Origin: Calliopum simillimum
Lineage: Eukaryota; Arthropoda; Insecta; Diptera; Lauxaniidae
Direction of reading: 5' to 3'
Assembly (NCBI GenBank): GCA_951812925.1
Contig: OX638368.1
Coordinates: 16,245,187 to 16,309,186, forward strand
DNA: 64,000 nucleotides
Shown: positions 10,561 to 22,749 of the stretch, piece after piece
Layout: each line of letters opens with the position of its first letter
Numbering within the stretch: position 1 is the first letter of the stretch
The notes under the pieces: generated by a model
What the model was told of the DNA's origin: nothing
The model's database searches: none
The model's input: only the letters and a program-made list of their open reading frames with translations
Translations under genes and position numbers: made by a program

Positions 10561-11212
10561 CAAATAAAAAACTGAAACAACATATGCCGAGCAAAGCAGT
10601 CAGGGAGATCTAGTACGTTATATCTCGCAAGTGCCGAAAGAAAATACCATGGTCAAAAAGTGAGTGTAATCAGATGAATGCCACGACTACTTTTCAAATA
10701 TAAGTTTCAGTTAGTTCACTTACTAAATATTTCTATTGCTATTGCAGAATAAAATTATCAATCGAACAATGACAAACACTACTTCACAAAATTTTCCTCA
10801 TAACTTGGAAGTTTCTAAATCGATTTTCATGTTCACGCTAATCCAACGTTAAAATTCGGAAAAGCTATATAACGGCCATTCTAATGAACGTAAGTATTGA
10901 TTTGTTTTTTGATTTTAAATTCTCTTTACGTGTTTGACTCGTCAAAAAAAATAACACCATCTCAATTAAGTGTAAAACTTCCTTTACCATGGACACTTTT
11001 TATGTCAAAAATTTAATTTAATATGGCAAATAAAACAATAATTTCCTTCTAGGTGATTCTACATTTTTTAAATTTTTTATGATGACAACTTTTAATTACT
11101 TATTGTAACTATTAGCAGCATCGGAGCAGACATTTTCTTTCTATTTTTCGAGTCAAAAATAGGCTTTTTTGTAGAATCGTCAATGAAGGATTTTTAGCCG
11201 GCGAATTTGTCC
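10561..11212. other. AT-rich intergenic DNA, nothing recognised
   Basis: No coding frame, TIR or tandem repeat that I can support was seen. Confidence 0.5.
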
Positions 11213-11305
11213 CCAAGCGTGGTTCAGTCGGTAGAGCATTTTCCTTTCAGTATCTTTCATTATCTTACTTCATCGTTACAAACGTTAAACTTGTTCGCCC
11301 GACGT
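11213..11305 (+). other. tRNA-derived relic (SINE head or tRNA pseudogene)
   Basis: TGGTTCAGTCGGTAGAGCAT at 11220-11239 closely matches a tRNA A box and D arm, as in tRNA-Lys. A weak B-box-like GTTCGCCC lies at 11293-11300. The sequence between does not form a convincing anticodon arm and the acceptor stem is not paired, so this is not a working tRNA gene. Confidence 0.45.
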
Positions 11306-11787
11306 AAAGTTTGACGAAAGAAAATCTAAATCAAATTTTATATATAATCTACGCAAAAAATTTAAAACGTTTATTATTATGGAAAAAATTTATAGAAACC
11401 TGCAATTCAAAATATGTTCAAAACAACCCATAAATTCTTTGAAGGCGACATTTTAATTCAATTTGCCTCATGAATATTTAATTAACTAAATTATAGGGTT
11501 TATAATCTGTACAAAATTGGTTCAGAGTGCTTATGATGCACACACACAAACATACATATGTACTTGTACATCAACTGATGCATATGTAAATATGTATGTA
11601 TTAGTATGTAGGCACATATATTTAAAACATATAATAATATTTTATGTATGTATGTACATATTCTAATATTTAAATAATTATACATTAAAGTTTGCATTTT
11701 TTTCGGGATACTTTTAAGGGGTAAACCATATTTCTGGCGATAAATAAATTGTTTCAATTGAAACTGATTAACATTACTTGCTAACTT
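11306..11787. other. AT-rich spacer with TACATA/TATGTA microsatellite
   Basis: Degenerate CATACATATGTA and ATGTATGTATGT runs lie at about 11540-11660. No gene seen. Confidence 0.5.
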
Positions 11788-12930
11788 CCCTAACCTAACC
11801 TAACCTAACCTTACCTAACCTAACCTAACCTAACCTAACCTAACCTAACCTAACCTAACCTAACCTAACCTAACCTAACCTAACCTAACCTAACCTAACC
11901 TAACCTAACCTAACCTAACCTAACCTAACCTAACCTAACCTAACCTAACCTAACCTAACCTAACCTAACCTAACCTAACCTAACCTAACCTAACCTAACC
12001 TAACCTAACCTAACCTAACCTAACCTAACCTAACCTAACCTAACCTAACCTAACCTAACCTAACCTAACCTAACCTAACCTAACCTAACCTAACCTAACC
12101 TAACCTAACCTAACCTAACCTAACCTAACCTAACCTAACCTAACCTAACCTAACCTAACCTAACCTAACCTAACCTAACCTAACCTAACCTAACCTAACC
12201 TAACCTAACCTAACCTAACCTAACCTAACCTAACCTAACCTAACCTAACCTAACCTAACCTAACCTAACCTAACCTAACCTAACCTAACCTAACCTAACC
12301 TAACCTAACCTAACCTAACCTAACCTAACCTAACCTAACCTAACCTAACCTAACCTAACCTAACCTAACCTAACCTAACCTAACCTAACCTAACCTAACC
12401 TAACCTAACCTAACCTAACCTAACCTAACCTAACCTAACCTAACCTAACCTAACCTAACCTAACCTAACCTAACCTAACCTAACCTAACCTAACCTAACC
12501 TAACCTAACCTAACCTAACCTAACCTAACCTAACCTAACCTAACCTAACCTAACCTAACCTAACCTAACCTAACCTAACCTAACCTAACCTAACCTAACC
12601 TAACCTAACCTAACCTAACCTAACCTAACCTAACCTAACCTAACCTAACCTAACCTAACCTAACCTAACCTAACCTAACCTAACCTAACCTAACCTAACC
12701 TAACCTAACCTAACCTAACCTAACCTAACCTAACCTAACCTAACCTAACCTAACCTAACCTAACCTAACCTAACCTAACCTAACCTAACCTAACCTAACC
12801 TAACCTAACCTAACCTAACCTAACCTAACCTAACCTAACCTAACCTAACCTAACCTAACCTAACCTAACCTAACCTAACCTAACCTAACCTAACCTAACC
12901 TAACCTAACCTAACCTAACCTATCCTAACT
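11788..12930 (+). repeat. Interstitial (CCTAA)n array, the insect telomere repeat TTAGG
   Basis: About 226 head-to-tail copies of CCTAA run almost without error for about 1.1 kb; there is one variant near 11811 and decay at the 3' edge (TATCCTAACT). The complement is TTAGG, the ancestral insect telomere repeat, which Diptera have lost at chromosome ends. Unique sequence and genes flank it on both sides, so it is interstitial. An RNase H-bearing LINE family in this window (43688 and 52738, minus strand) ends in a short run of the same pentamer, so expansion from a retrotransposon tail is an alternative to a telomeric origin. Confidence 0.97.
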
Positions 12931-13188
12931 TAAAGGAATTCTACAACAAGAAAAAACTTTAAAGAATTCTACAAGACAAGTACTGAAAAATAATTGGGTA
13001 AATTTCGACCAGAGGACATGACACATCCCACTACATTAAAGCGCTTAACACGCTATACTGATGGGTTTATTTAAAACAAGGATTGCCTTTCTGGACTACA
13101 AATTTGAAAATTTGGCCCGCGAATAAAAAGTGCTAGCCACATAAAATTTAAAAAAAACATTTCGCATTTATCATTACTTGTGTGAGCC

Positions 13189-14082
13189 TTTTTATACCCT
13201 ACACCAAGGGTATATTCACTTTGTCCTTTCGTTTGTAACGCAGAGAAGGAGGCGTGGCAGGTATAGAAAAGTGTATATATTCTTGATCAGCGTCACCTTC
13301 TGAGTCGATATAGCCATGTCCGTCTGTCTGGCTGGCAGGCAGTCCGTCTGTTGAAATTTTTTTTACGGGAAAACTAAGCAAGATAATTCGATTGAAAATG
13401 AGCGAAATCAGTAAACGGGCACGCCTACCGCCCATACAAAAAATACATTCATAACGCAATTTCATGAGCATTAATCACGATAACGCAACCAAAATAGACA
13501 TAAGTACTAGGCATAGTGAATGCAAGCTCTAGTCAAAAACTATGTAAATTTGAACAAGAGGGTGTGGCACCTCCTCTATACGTAAAAGTTACAACATGCT
13601 GTACTGCTCTCAAAATGCTTTACTGAAAGCGTTTTTTTGAGAGAATCCAAACAAATTTCATTTGTACACAATGGATAGCAAATGCAAGCTCTGAAAAAAA
13701 AACTCGGACGAGAGGGCGTGGCACCTTCCATAAAAGCAAAAAATAAGTGATTTTTGAGATAATTTAACCAAATTTTCTTCAGACACTAAAGAAAGCATAT
13801 GCAAGCTCTGATCAAAAACTTGGTTGATTCGGGCAAGAAAGCGTGGCACCTCCGATATGTTCAAAGTTTTCGAAATGCTGTAAAAAAAGCGTTACTTGAA
13901 GACACTCAACCAAATTTTGCACAAATACTTGAAATAGTTAGCGCACGGTCTTAGCAAAAGCTACGCGAATTCAGAAAAGAAGGCATGGCACCTACCCTAC
14001 CAGCAAAATTTTAAAAATGCTGCAGTGTAGGGTATTTTATTTTTGACCAGGCCAAAGGTAACACCCTTACTAATTTTTTTTA
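13189..14082 (+). mobile_element. DINE-1/INE-1-like (Helentron-related) non-autonomous element, full copy
   Basis: It opens with ATACCCTACACCAAGGGTAT, a subterminal inverted repeat. The conserved block follows (GTTTGTAACGCAGAG, TATATATTCTTGATCAGCGT, GCCATGTCCGTCTGTCTG), which I recognise from Drosophila INE-1. Then come several tandem units of about 110-140 bp built around CAAGCTCTG...GCGTGGCACCTCC, and the end GTGTAGGGTAT...GGCCAGGCCAAAGGTAACACCCTT. It has no coding capacity. Further copies lie at 21420, 46899 and 57258, with fragments near 52 kb. Confidence 0.85.
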
Positions 14083-14453
14083 ATAATTTGCTTTTGCTTT
14101 GGCCCTTGAAACCAAGTGATATTCAGACAATGGCCCGTGGGTCTTATTTAAACTAATGCAATCATATTTCACAAAAATGCCAGAAATGACTCGGAAGGTG
14201 CCACAAGAGGGTCTGGCACCTCGCCAACAAATTTAAATGTTTCGAGAAACTTATTAAATAGCTTTCGATTTACGCATTTTATATATGTGTTACCCCTTAA
14301 GTCAACTTTAAACTTTGCTAATTGAGTCATTGAATTAACGCCATAGTTTTAAAGTTTTTCAATTAGCGGTTTCAATTTTGATTTCGGAAAAAAAGTTTAA
14401 GCCAAATTATGGTGAAAATTAAAAAGAAACTAAAATGTCCTTTACCCAATGCA
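14083..14453. other. Upstream region of Or83a with a small DINE-1 scrap
   Basis: A fragment reading CACAAGAGGGTCTGGCACCTC near 14200-14222 resembles the DINE-1 tandem unit. The rest is AT-rich and probably contains the receptor's promoter-proximal elements, none of which I can name. Confidence 0.4.
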
Positions 14454-14463
14454 TATATAAAGG
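14454..14463 (+). promoter_or_regulatory. TATA box of Or83a
   Basis: TATATAAAGG lies 65 bases before the Or83a ATG. Transcription would then start near 14485, giving a 5' leader of about 40 bases. Confidence 0.6.
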
Positions 14464-14527
14464 TGAAACAATGTTTGTGACTGCTCATAAGTTCACATCT
14501 TCATGCAAAAATCGCTACATTTAAAGA

Positions 14528-17500
14528 ATGGATACCAAACCGAGCATACTAAAACATTCACAGAGTAAATATTTCTGTCCGAAGGATATTCCGCGTGTTG
14601 ACCTATTCATTTGGATACGGCGTACTATGTGGGTTGCTGCCATGTGTCCCCTGGACTTGGAACGTTATTTACCCAAAACGTTACATTGGTTTGCGTCGCT
14701 TTTGGACTTTTGCTTTGAAATATTTTTATACTTTGTATCCATACATATTGGTATACTGTATGTTTGCACGCTGTATTTGTACATCGGTGATGGTGATCTG
14801 GAATTCATCGTTAATTGTATGATACAAACGATCATCTATTTCTGGAGCATTGTTATGAAATTTTATTTTCGCCGTATACAAGGTCAACATCTAAGGCAGA
14901 TGATGGATTTTGTTAATCAAAAATACTCAACGCGTTCAGCGCTTGGTAAGCTTTGAACTGAAACAGATTGTGAATGTTACTCAAATCATTGTGGTTTTTT
15001 GAAAATTGCATGAAAATTGCATGAAAATAGCATTTATGGACTATAATTTTGGGTCCGATTTACTACTTACTCGCTTATTTGCATTATATTTTCCTTTACT
15101 TTACACCTACAGGTTTTACATATGTCACCATGGATGAATGCCTGGCCATGTCCAATAAATGGCTTAATGTTTATGTTTTCTCTTGCTTTGGTGGCACTAT
15201 TTTTTGGCTGGTATTACCCATTGCGTATGGAGATCATAGTTTACCTTTGTCTTGTTGGTATCCTTTTGATTATAAGGTATGTTTTATATAGATCTTTTCA
15301 CTGCACTTAATTCTAATTCGAAAAAAATATTATTTAAAAGGAACCCATCATCTATGAAACATTGTATTTTCTTCAATTTGTTGGTCAATTACAAGTAGCT
15401 GCTGCTTTTGCTGGTTCCAGCGGTTTTCATTTGGTTATGGCAATCCTTATTTCTGGACAGTATGATAATCTCTACTGTAGCCTGAAGAATATGATAGCAA
15501 CGGGCTTTATTGACTTTCACTGCAGCAGTGCCGAAATAAAGTAAGTCTAATGTACATATGGTCATATCCGAAAATAATCTTCTCTTCCCCAGGTTTTCAG
15601 AAATTTTTTATATTTTTTTTCTTTATTCTACAACCAAATGTGGCAGAATATATTCCTTGACGTGTAAAATGAAATTGCCAATAGGTGAACAAGAAAATTT
15701 CGATATGAGGGGCTGTTTACCTGAAAATTTATCATTTTTCGTTTTTTACTCGGCATGAACAAAGTCGATTTAAGTATTTATTTATTTTTCATCAAGGAAT
15801 TTTCTTGAATTTTTTCAGAATTTAAGGACCTGTTATGTGGCCGTAACGAGCAATTTAGACTTTTTAACCCTTTCCCTCACCGTGTGTCACATACGATTTT
15901 TCTAAATTTTACTTGTGAATATTCAAAAAGGCGCCCCCCCCGTAACATATATACTACTTCTAAAATGTGTGTTCTCCAGTATATTATCGGAAATCTCGAT
16001 TTTCCCGAAATTTTCAGGTAAAACGACCTTCTAACAGCCCTTTATGTCGAAATTTTCTTGTTCACCTGTTGGAAATTTCATTCTACACGTAGGAATATAT
16101 TTCACCACATTCAACATTTCACCACAAGGGCAGATTATTTTCGGAAGATCATAGCCAGCTAGCCCATTTGCACTTATTGCTTGGGTCAAGATTGGATTTA
16201 TGTCGGCTTTAGTCCAAACTAACTGGTAGGTTTTGTCAGTCGAAAATATCTAACGCCTCTTGCGGTGTTTATCCTCTACAAAAAGATGTCTGCTCTGCAA
16301 TTGTTGAAACAACCTGCTGGTTAAGAGTCACAAAAGATGGTACATTGCCCTGTTACGGAGTCGAAGTGCGAGGAGAAATGTAAATCGAAATTTTTGCTGT
16401 TTTGGAGACGAGATTTCTGCCAATTTTTCATAAGTAATTTCATGTTTTCTTGTATTCATTCTCGTCGACCTAATCATTATCGAATCGTCTCTTAATATGG
16501 GATTCTTCCAGAACTAGTAATATACTGCTACTAAAAAATAAAAATAGTATTATAGAATTGTACCATTGAACATAAGATTTTAGATCGGTGTCAGAATAAA
16601 AGGCGGTTCTACTTAATAAATTGTTGTCATGAGTGTCACGTCGTTGGCCAATGGTAAATATGGAATTTTCATTGTTTTCAAATGCTTTTCCAAAAGTAAA
16701 CACACACAAAGAAAGTAAAATGTCATGAATGTCTCGGTCATGAATCCCACGTTTTTTATAAAAAATTAGTTTTCATTAGAAGAATTAGTTGGTTTTAAGT
16801 AAAATAAATCCTAATTTTATGAGCACTATTGATTCCAAAGATTTCGCATATCAGACAATCTAGAAAATTTGATTTCAGCCCCAAAATCAAACAGAGCCCA
16901 ACGAACTTGCGTAGAGTGTAACCTCTTACTACACTCTGCAACATGATATTTTGAATGAGATCTCGATTATTTTTTATTTTTTTGTTTATTTGCTGTTGCT
17001 CCGAATCTGGCAACCGTCTTTCTCTATCAGATCTGGGATCCGAATTATCCTTGCTTTTAAATGCAGAAAACGCTTTTTTCAGGAATATAACGCTCATCCT
17101 GGCATCCACTTTTGCCAACGGCATCGAGTAGCACTAACATACTTCAATGGATGATATCTCGGAAAGTAAAGATCCAATTGGAAAGGTATAGACAAAGTAT
17201 TCAATAAGGAATATTATGGCTGGTTAACGGACATAATCCCAAATTTTTCGGAGATAATCCCAATAGGGGTTATGTCCGAAAAATGTAATTAAGATTGACC
17301 AAAATTTTTGCAATAATCCATTTAAAAAATTTATATATAGTAGTGTTGGATGTTATAGACTGATCCGCAGCCGAAAGCCGCCGCGAAGCCGGAGTTGGAT
17401 TTTTGGGAGTTTTAAATCCTGAGCTGCGGCCGCAGGCCGCCCACTTACCCCTACCCTAATGTAAAATTACTGTGGCTAGCAAACTATTTAGGTGTAGGAT

Positions 17501-18800
17501 ATATTATAGACTGATTCGCGGCTGAAGGCCGCCGCAGAAACGGTGTTGGAAACTATGTCCGAATTATTGGCGGACATAATCCCCATTTCGTGAATGGGGA
17601 TTATGTCCGTGGGGACTATCTCACGGCACCATTATGGCTTTATGATGTCGTTGACAGAAGTGAGCAACACTATTCCTTAAACATGCGTCATATGTCTGAA
17701 AGAAGCGTTTTCTGTACTTTAAAGCAAGGTTTACTCTGGTCACAGCAACCGCAAGTATTTGTTCCGCTGAGTTTGTTATTAATGATCCAGTTATATGTAC
17801 AAAAAAGACACCGTAAGGTTACGTGATGTCCCATAATATATACCTCATCTTGAATAAATATTCTTGAGATTTTTTCTTAGATTGCAATGAAAACTACCAA
17901 GCTGTCTGAGAATCAATACTTGAAAATATTTATGCAGGATGGATCCCACTATCTACATACTGAACTGTTGTCAATTTTCCAATGAATATTATTAAATCTG
18001 TTTTTGAAAAATCTCTGACCAATTTTATTTTAACATTTTTTTAGGAAACTACAAGAAGAGCAAAGTGTAGCCGATGCGGAACTTAATCAATACTATTGCT
18101 CGACAGAACGCCCAATTAAATTGGAATGCTTTTCACATTTGCGCAACGATGAGAAACGTAACAAGCCACGCAGCTTAGAAGACTCCATTAAACGTGCACT
18201 AAAAGATTGTGTATTCAAACATCGCTACATAATGGAAGCACTGCAGAAAATGGAAAATTTCTTTAGTCCAATATGGTTCTTTAAATATGGTGAATCCATA
18301 TTTCTTATGTGTTTGGTAGCATTTGTTTCTGTTAAGGTAATGATGTATACTTACTTCGCACTTAAGATATGTTTTAATGCAAACTTTGTATTAAACAGTC
18401 CACTACTGCTAATACATCTCTATTCAAAATAATGTCCTTGGGACAATATTTACTATTGGTTGCATGGGAAATGTTAATTATTTGCTATTTCGGTGAGATG
18501 ATCTATTTGAATACTGCACGTTGTGGTGAGGCTCTATTGCGTTGCCCCTGGTATTTATATGCCCCAAAGATGAAGAATGATATACTTATCTTTCTGATGA
18601 ATGCGAATAAATACTTTAAGCTGACTGGTGCAAAGATTTTGGCACTGAATATCGATCGTTTTCGTGGTGTGAGTGGAAATTTGTTCCTGGTTTTTTTGTT
18701 ATTGAATAATATTTACCTTTATCATTTTTTATTTTTTTAGATCATAACTACATCATTTTCCTTCTTGACATTGCTGCAAAAAATGGATCAACGTGACTAA
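14528..18800 (+). CDS. Or83a: Odorant receptor, Or83a orthologue (7tm_6 family)
   Basis: Six exons join into 467 codons plus stop: 14528-14945, 15113-15276, 15341-15540, 18045-18336, 18399-18668 and 18741-18800. All introns are GT-AG and phases match throughout (1, 0, 2, 0, 0). The protein aligns along its length with Drosophila Or83a as I remember it (about 453 residues), including the blocks IFWLVLPIAYGDHSLPL, CWYPFDY, SPIWFFKYGE, MSLGQYLLLV and RCGEAL. The C-terminus is the odorant-receptor signature ITTSFSFLTLLQKMD. Or83a-type receptors are seven-pass membrane proteins with an intracellular N-terminus, forming ligand-gated channels with Orco in olfactory neurons; ligand unknown here. The short hydrophobic N-terminal segments agree and there is no signal peptide. 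Intron 3 (15541-18044) is enlarged to 2.5 kb by two repeat elements. A TATA box lies upstream and AATAAA signals 29 and 34 bases after the stop. I see no disabling change. Confidence 0.95.
15552..16165. mobile_element. Foldback MITE in Or83a intron 3
   Basis: The left arm (about 15556-15735) reappears reverse-complemented at about 16010-16160. Paired landmarks are CCGAAAATAATCT with AGATTATTTTCGG, and AGGTGAACAAGAAAATTTCG with its complement. The arms are diverged and the loop is about 270 bp. No transposase is present. Confidence 0.7.
17225..17612. repeat. GC-rich repeat cluster with perfect hairpin in Or83a intron 3
   Basis: GGACATAATCCC recurs in both orientations near 17230, 17265, 17571 and 17595. 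At 17571-17609 CGGACATAATCCCCATT is followed after five bases by its exact complement. A GC-rich block (GACTGAT.CGC.GC.GAA.GCCGCCGC) occurs twice, at about 17357 and 17508. It stands out from the AT-rich intron and looks like a transposon relic of unknown family. Confidence 0.6.
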
Positions 18801-18828
18801 AATCTTGATTTGGATATGATCTTTTAAA

Positions 18829-18839
18829 AATAAAATAAA
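18829..18839 (+). promoter_or_regulatory. Or83a polyadenylation signals
   Basis: Two overlapping AATAAA hexamers lie at 18829-18834 and 18834-18839, shortly after the Or83a stop. Confidence 0.65.
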
Positions 18840-18998
18840 TATCTACACAAATGCACATTTTCTTTAATAAATTAGCTTTCGGAACTAATTAGTTTTTCCC
18901 AAAACTAAGCTAATTCATTATCTTTCAAAATTAAACTTTAAATTAAATTAATTGTTTTTAGCCTGAAAGTATGCTTTTATTTTTCTAAATTATTTACA

Positions 18999-21167
18999 TA
19001 GTGCAGGCAAATTAGGTATTCATTTCTAATTTCGTTGAACATGCACCGATTTTGATCCGACAGGACTCATTTTGTTTGTAATAAAATTTAGAACAAAACC
19101 AACACATTAGTTTTTTCCGCCCTTTCCCCATAATTTCTTTAGTCCCCCGTGAACCTTCAAAATCGGATAAATTCAATAAAGCTGTTCTAAAATGCTTAAA
19201 AATGGAAAGTTATGCTATTCACGGGGTTCTCTAGATTGCTGAATCCAAATTTGATGTTGGAAAATTAAAAAACTCAAAATGGCGCCCGGAAAACTGCGTA
19301 CATACCCATTTTAAGCACCAAAAATGGGAAAAAATCGTTACAGGGGGTTTTAGCCTAGAAGTCTTGTTACATTGAATGAATTTATACGGTCGGTGTGGTA
19401 TATTGTTTTTTATTCTATAAAAAGTAAAGTTTACCAAAATTTTTTTTGGGTTTTTGATTTGTTTATTATTTAAGCAATAACTATAAAAAGTTAACACAAC
19501 TCAAAATTAAAAATATTTGTAACATTTTGCAAACCATTTTTTCTAAACTAATTTGAGGTCGCTGAACACGAAAAACTCAATTATTTTTTTTTCCTTGCGG
19601 CCGTTCCCGAGTTATTCGTTAATTTATATTTTCGAGGTTATAGCTTCATATACATCAATATATTTCTATGACGCCAAGTTCGATCAATTTTATTTTTCCA
19701 CGTTTACAAAGAGCGATTAATGGCGCTTCTAACGATTATACCAATGATTATGCTTTGAACAAAATTGACTGAGTTATAGCAGGAAAATGTTCGAAATTTC
19801 ACAAATTTTTGAAATTTTTCACATCAACTTCAAATGAAACATTTGGTTTTTGGCATGTAATTTTTTTTAATACTTGTTTTTTAGTAATTTTATTAAATGG
19901 CGCATATAATTGCAAACATTTTAAGCCTATGTTGAGCAAAATCGAATGCAATTTCCAAAAGATATTAAGGTTTTAGTGCAATAGAGAAATTTCGATTTCT
20001 TTCAAAAATTAATATTTTTGATACAATCCGCAATGTTCTTCTACAGAGAATGATTAGAAGTTACTTAAAACATCTTTAAAGTGTTCAATAAGTGTAGGGT
20101 GTCCTATCTGGAGGCTGAAAAATTGGATCTGTTGACTCAAGCCGAACATTTCGAAAATTCTCACATCTTCCTTATTGCACTAAAACCTTAATATCTTTTG
20201 GAAATTTCATTCGATTTTGCTCAACATAGGCTTAAAATGTTTGCAATTATATGCGCCATTTAATAAAATTACTAAAAAACAAGTATTAAAAAAAATTACA
20301 TGCCAAAAACCAAATGTTCCATTTGAAGTTGATGTGAAAAATTTCAAAAATTTGTGAAATTTCGAACATTTTCCTGCTATAACTCAGTCAATTTTGTTCA
20401 AAGCATAATCATTGGTATAATCGTTAGAAGCGCCATTAATCGCTCTTTGTAAACGTGGAAAAATAAAATTGATCGAACTTGGCGTCATAGAAATATATTG
20501 ATGTATATGAAGCTATAACCTCGAAAATATAAATTAACGAATAACTCGGGAACGGCCGCAAGGAAAAAAAAATAATTGAGTTTTTCGTGTTCAGCGACCT
20601 CAAATTAGTTTAGAAAAAATGGTTTGCAAAATGTTACAAATATTTTTAATTTTGAGTTGTATTAACTTTTTATAGTTATTGCTTAAATAATAAACAAATC
20701 AAAAACCCAAAAAAAATTTTGGTAAACTTTACTTTTTATAGTATAAAAAACAATATCCCACACCGACCGTATAAATTCATTCAATGTAACAAGACTTCTA
20801 GGCTAAAACCCCCTGTAACGATTTTTTCCCATTTTTGGTGCTTAAAATGGGTATGTACGCAGTTTTCCGGGCGCCATTTTGAGTTTTTTAATTTTCCAAC
20901 ATCAAATTTGGATTCAGCAATCTAGAGAACCCCGTGAATAGCATAACTTTCCATTTTTAAGCATTTTAGAACAGCTTTATTGAATTTATCCGATTTTGAA
21001 GGTTCACGGGGGACTAAAGAAATTATGGGGAAAGGGCGGAAAAAACTAATGTGTTGGTTTTGTTCTAAATTTTATTACGAACAAAATGAGTCCTGTCGGA
21101 TCAAAATCGGTGCATGTTCAACGAAATTAGAAATGAATACCTGTTTTTACCTAATTTGCCTGCACTA
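18999..21167. mobile_element. 2.17-kb palindromic (foldback) DNA transposon
   Basis: Arms 18999-19981 and 20174-21167 are near-perfect reverse complements around a 192-bp spacer. The ends are TAGTGCAGGC and GCCTGCACTA, flanked by ACA on both sides (18996-18998 and 21168-21170), consistent with a 3-bp target duplication. A 10-base insertion near 21140 is the main difference between the arms. The open frames in the arms (19231-19497 minus and 20719-20925 plus) encode the same 68-residue peptide because they are mirror copies. No transposase motif was seen. It starts 160 bp after the Or83a polyadenylation signal. Confidence 0.9.
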
Positions 21168-21419
21168 ACAGTATATACAGGGATATCCAATTCGTGCTCC
21201 GTGTTTGGCAGCCCTTTTTCAAAAAGAACTGTCATCTGAGACAAAGTGGGCCATATCATTCATAAACATTATCGAGAAGTTTTTCTCGCACTCTCTAACA
21301 TGCAATCGCCAAAAAAATTAGCTAGAAGGGCAAAAGTCATCTGAAAGTAAAATTATTGTGCAATAAATTTTCGCCCGGAATACACTTTTATTGTTTTTTT
21401 CTTCATGCGAAATATAGTT

Positions 21420-21960
21420 ACTGTCTCCACTGAGCGAAATGGGCCAACGGACACGACTACCGCCCATGCAAAAAATTTATTCAAAATACAACTTTAAGAG
21501 TTCTTTTCTCGACAATGGAACCAAAATATACATAAATACTAAGACGCAAGCTCTGAGCAAAAACTAGACGAACTCGGACAAGAGGGTGTGGCACCTCCAA
21601 CATAAGGAAAAAATTAAAAATGCTATACTGAAAACGTTTTTTGAGATATTCTAACTAAATTTCACTCAGACACTAAGAACAGTAAAAGCAAGCTCTGTAC
21701 AAAAACTAGGCAAACTAGGACAAGAGGGCGTGATACTTCCCATGCAAGCAAGTTTTACAAAGCTGTGCTGAAGACGTTTTTTGAGATAGTCCAACAAAAT
21801 TTCGCTCAGACAGTAAATACAGTAAAGGCAAACTCTAAGCAGAAACTAGGTGAAGTCGGACAAGAAAGCATGGCACCTTTAATACAAATAAAAGTCTCAA
21901 AATTAGGCAAATTCGGACAGGAGGGCAAGAAACCTATTCTATTCTTAACATACTCACGAT
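21420..21960 (+). mobile_element. DINE-1-like fragment
   Basis: It starts within the element's body (GCGAAATGGGCCAACGGACA) and carries about four tandem CAAGCTCTG...GTGGCACCTCC units. Both termini are missing. The preceding bases 21171-21419 hold nothing I recognise. Confidence 0.75.
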
Positions 21961-22384
21961 TGCAAACTTTCCCTCTCGAGAAGAGTAGAAATTTCTAGAT
22001 AAATTAAAGATAAGGCTTAATATCATTTGCCACTTTTTTTTTTTAATTGAATTGTTTAACTCGTTGTTTCCGAATTTAAAATGGAAATATCCAAATAATT
22101 TTTAATCACTGAACGAATTTCAAAACCAAATCAATACGGGAGTGATTCTCATCTAATACTACGTTTCCACCGAAGATTTAGCTGTGGTGAGATATATAAA
22201 TCTCGTCATTAAATCCTACCCGTTTCTATCGGCCGAAAGAGATTAATTTTGACAGTAAATGTCATAAGCGGGAAAATGATAGTCAATTTTCCTTCTCTTT
22301 TTAATAATTATCTTACATTTGCTTTGCTTTTAATGGCATTTAATGGCAATTGTCAAAGTTAATTGGTCGAAAATTACCAATTCG

Positions 22385-22437
22385 GTAGCCCTGCTGAGAT
22401 TTATACGCAGATTTAAAATATATCTCAGCAGGGCTAC
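22385..22437. repeat. Perfect 16-bp hairpin
   Basis: GTAGCCCTGCTGAGAT at 22385-22400 is exactly complemented at 22422-22437. It lies in a 22000-22650 spacer with no gene, perhaps at the core of a degenerate MITE. Confidence 0.6.
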
Positions 22438-22749
22438 AGAAATAGATTTGTTTTTGTATTGTAAATCATGTGATTTATGGCCAGATTTAAAGCTAAATCT
22501 CGAAACAACCTTTAATTTCCTCATAAAGTTATCGGAAAATTCGCCGATGATGAATTCTGAACATATGATGGCCTAGGAGAAACTCGAACTGACAATGCAT
22601 CGGCCTGCTGTTGTAACTCGTTGATATTATACTTTTCTTGCATAGCGACGTCGCACAGTGGTCTAGAATGCTATTCTAGCTGGTCATAACTCTTTTCTGG
22701 TTATTTTTTGTAAAAAAAAATATCAGTTTCAATGTTTTGGGGGTCGCTG

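Noticed and set aside
11213..11305. Functional tRNA gene
   Set aside because: Only the A box is convincing; no acceptor stem or anticodon arm can be paired.
11788..12930. True chromosome end
   Set aside because: Unique sequence and genes continue on both sides, so the array is interstitial; Diptera do not use TTAGG telomeres.
19231..19497. 88-codon minus frame and its plus-strand partner at 20719-20925
   Set aside because: They are mirror images in the palindrome arms, with no domain and no support.
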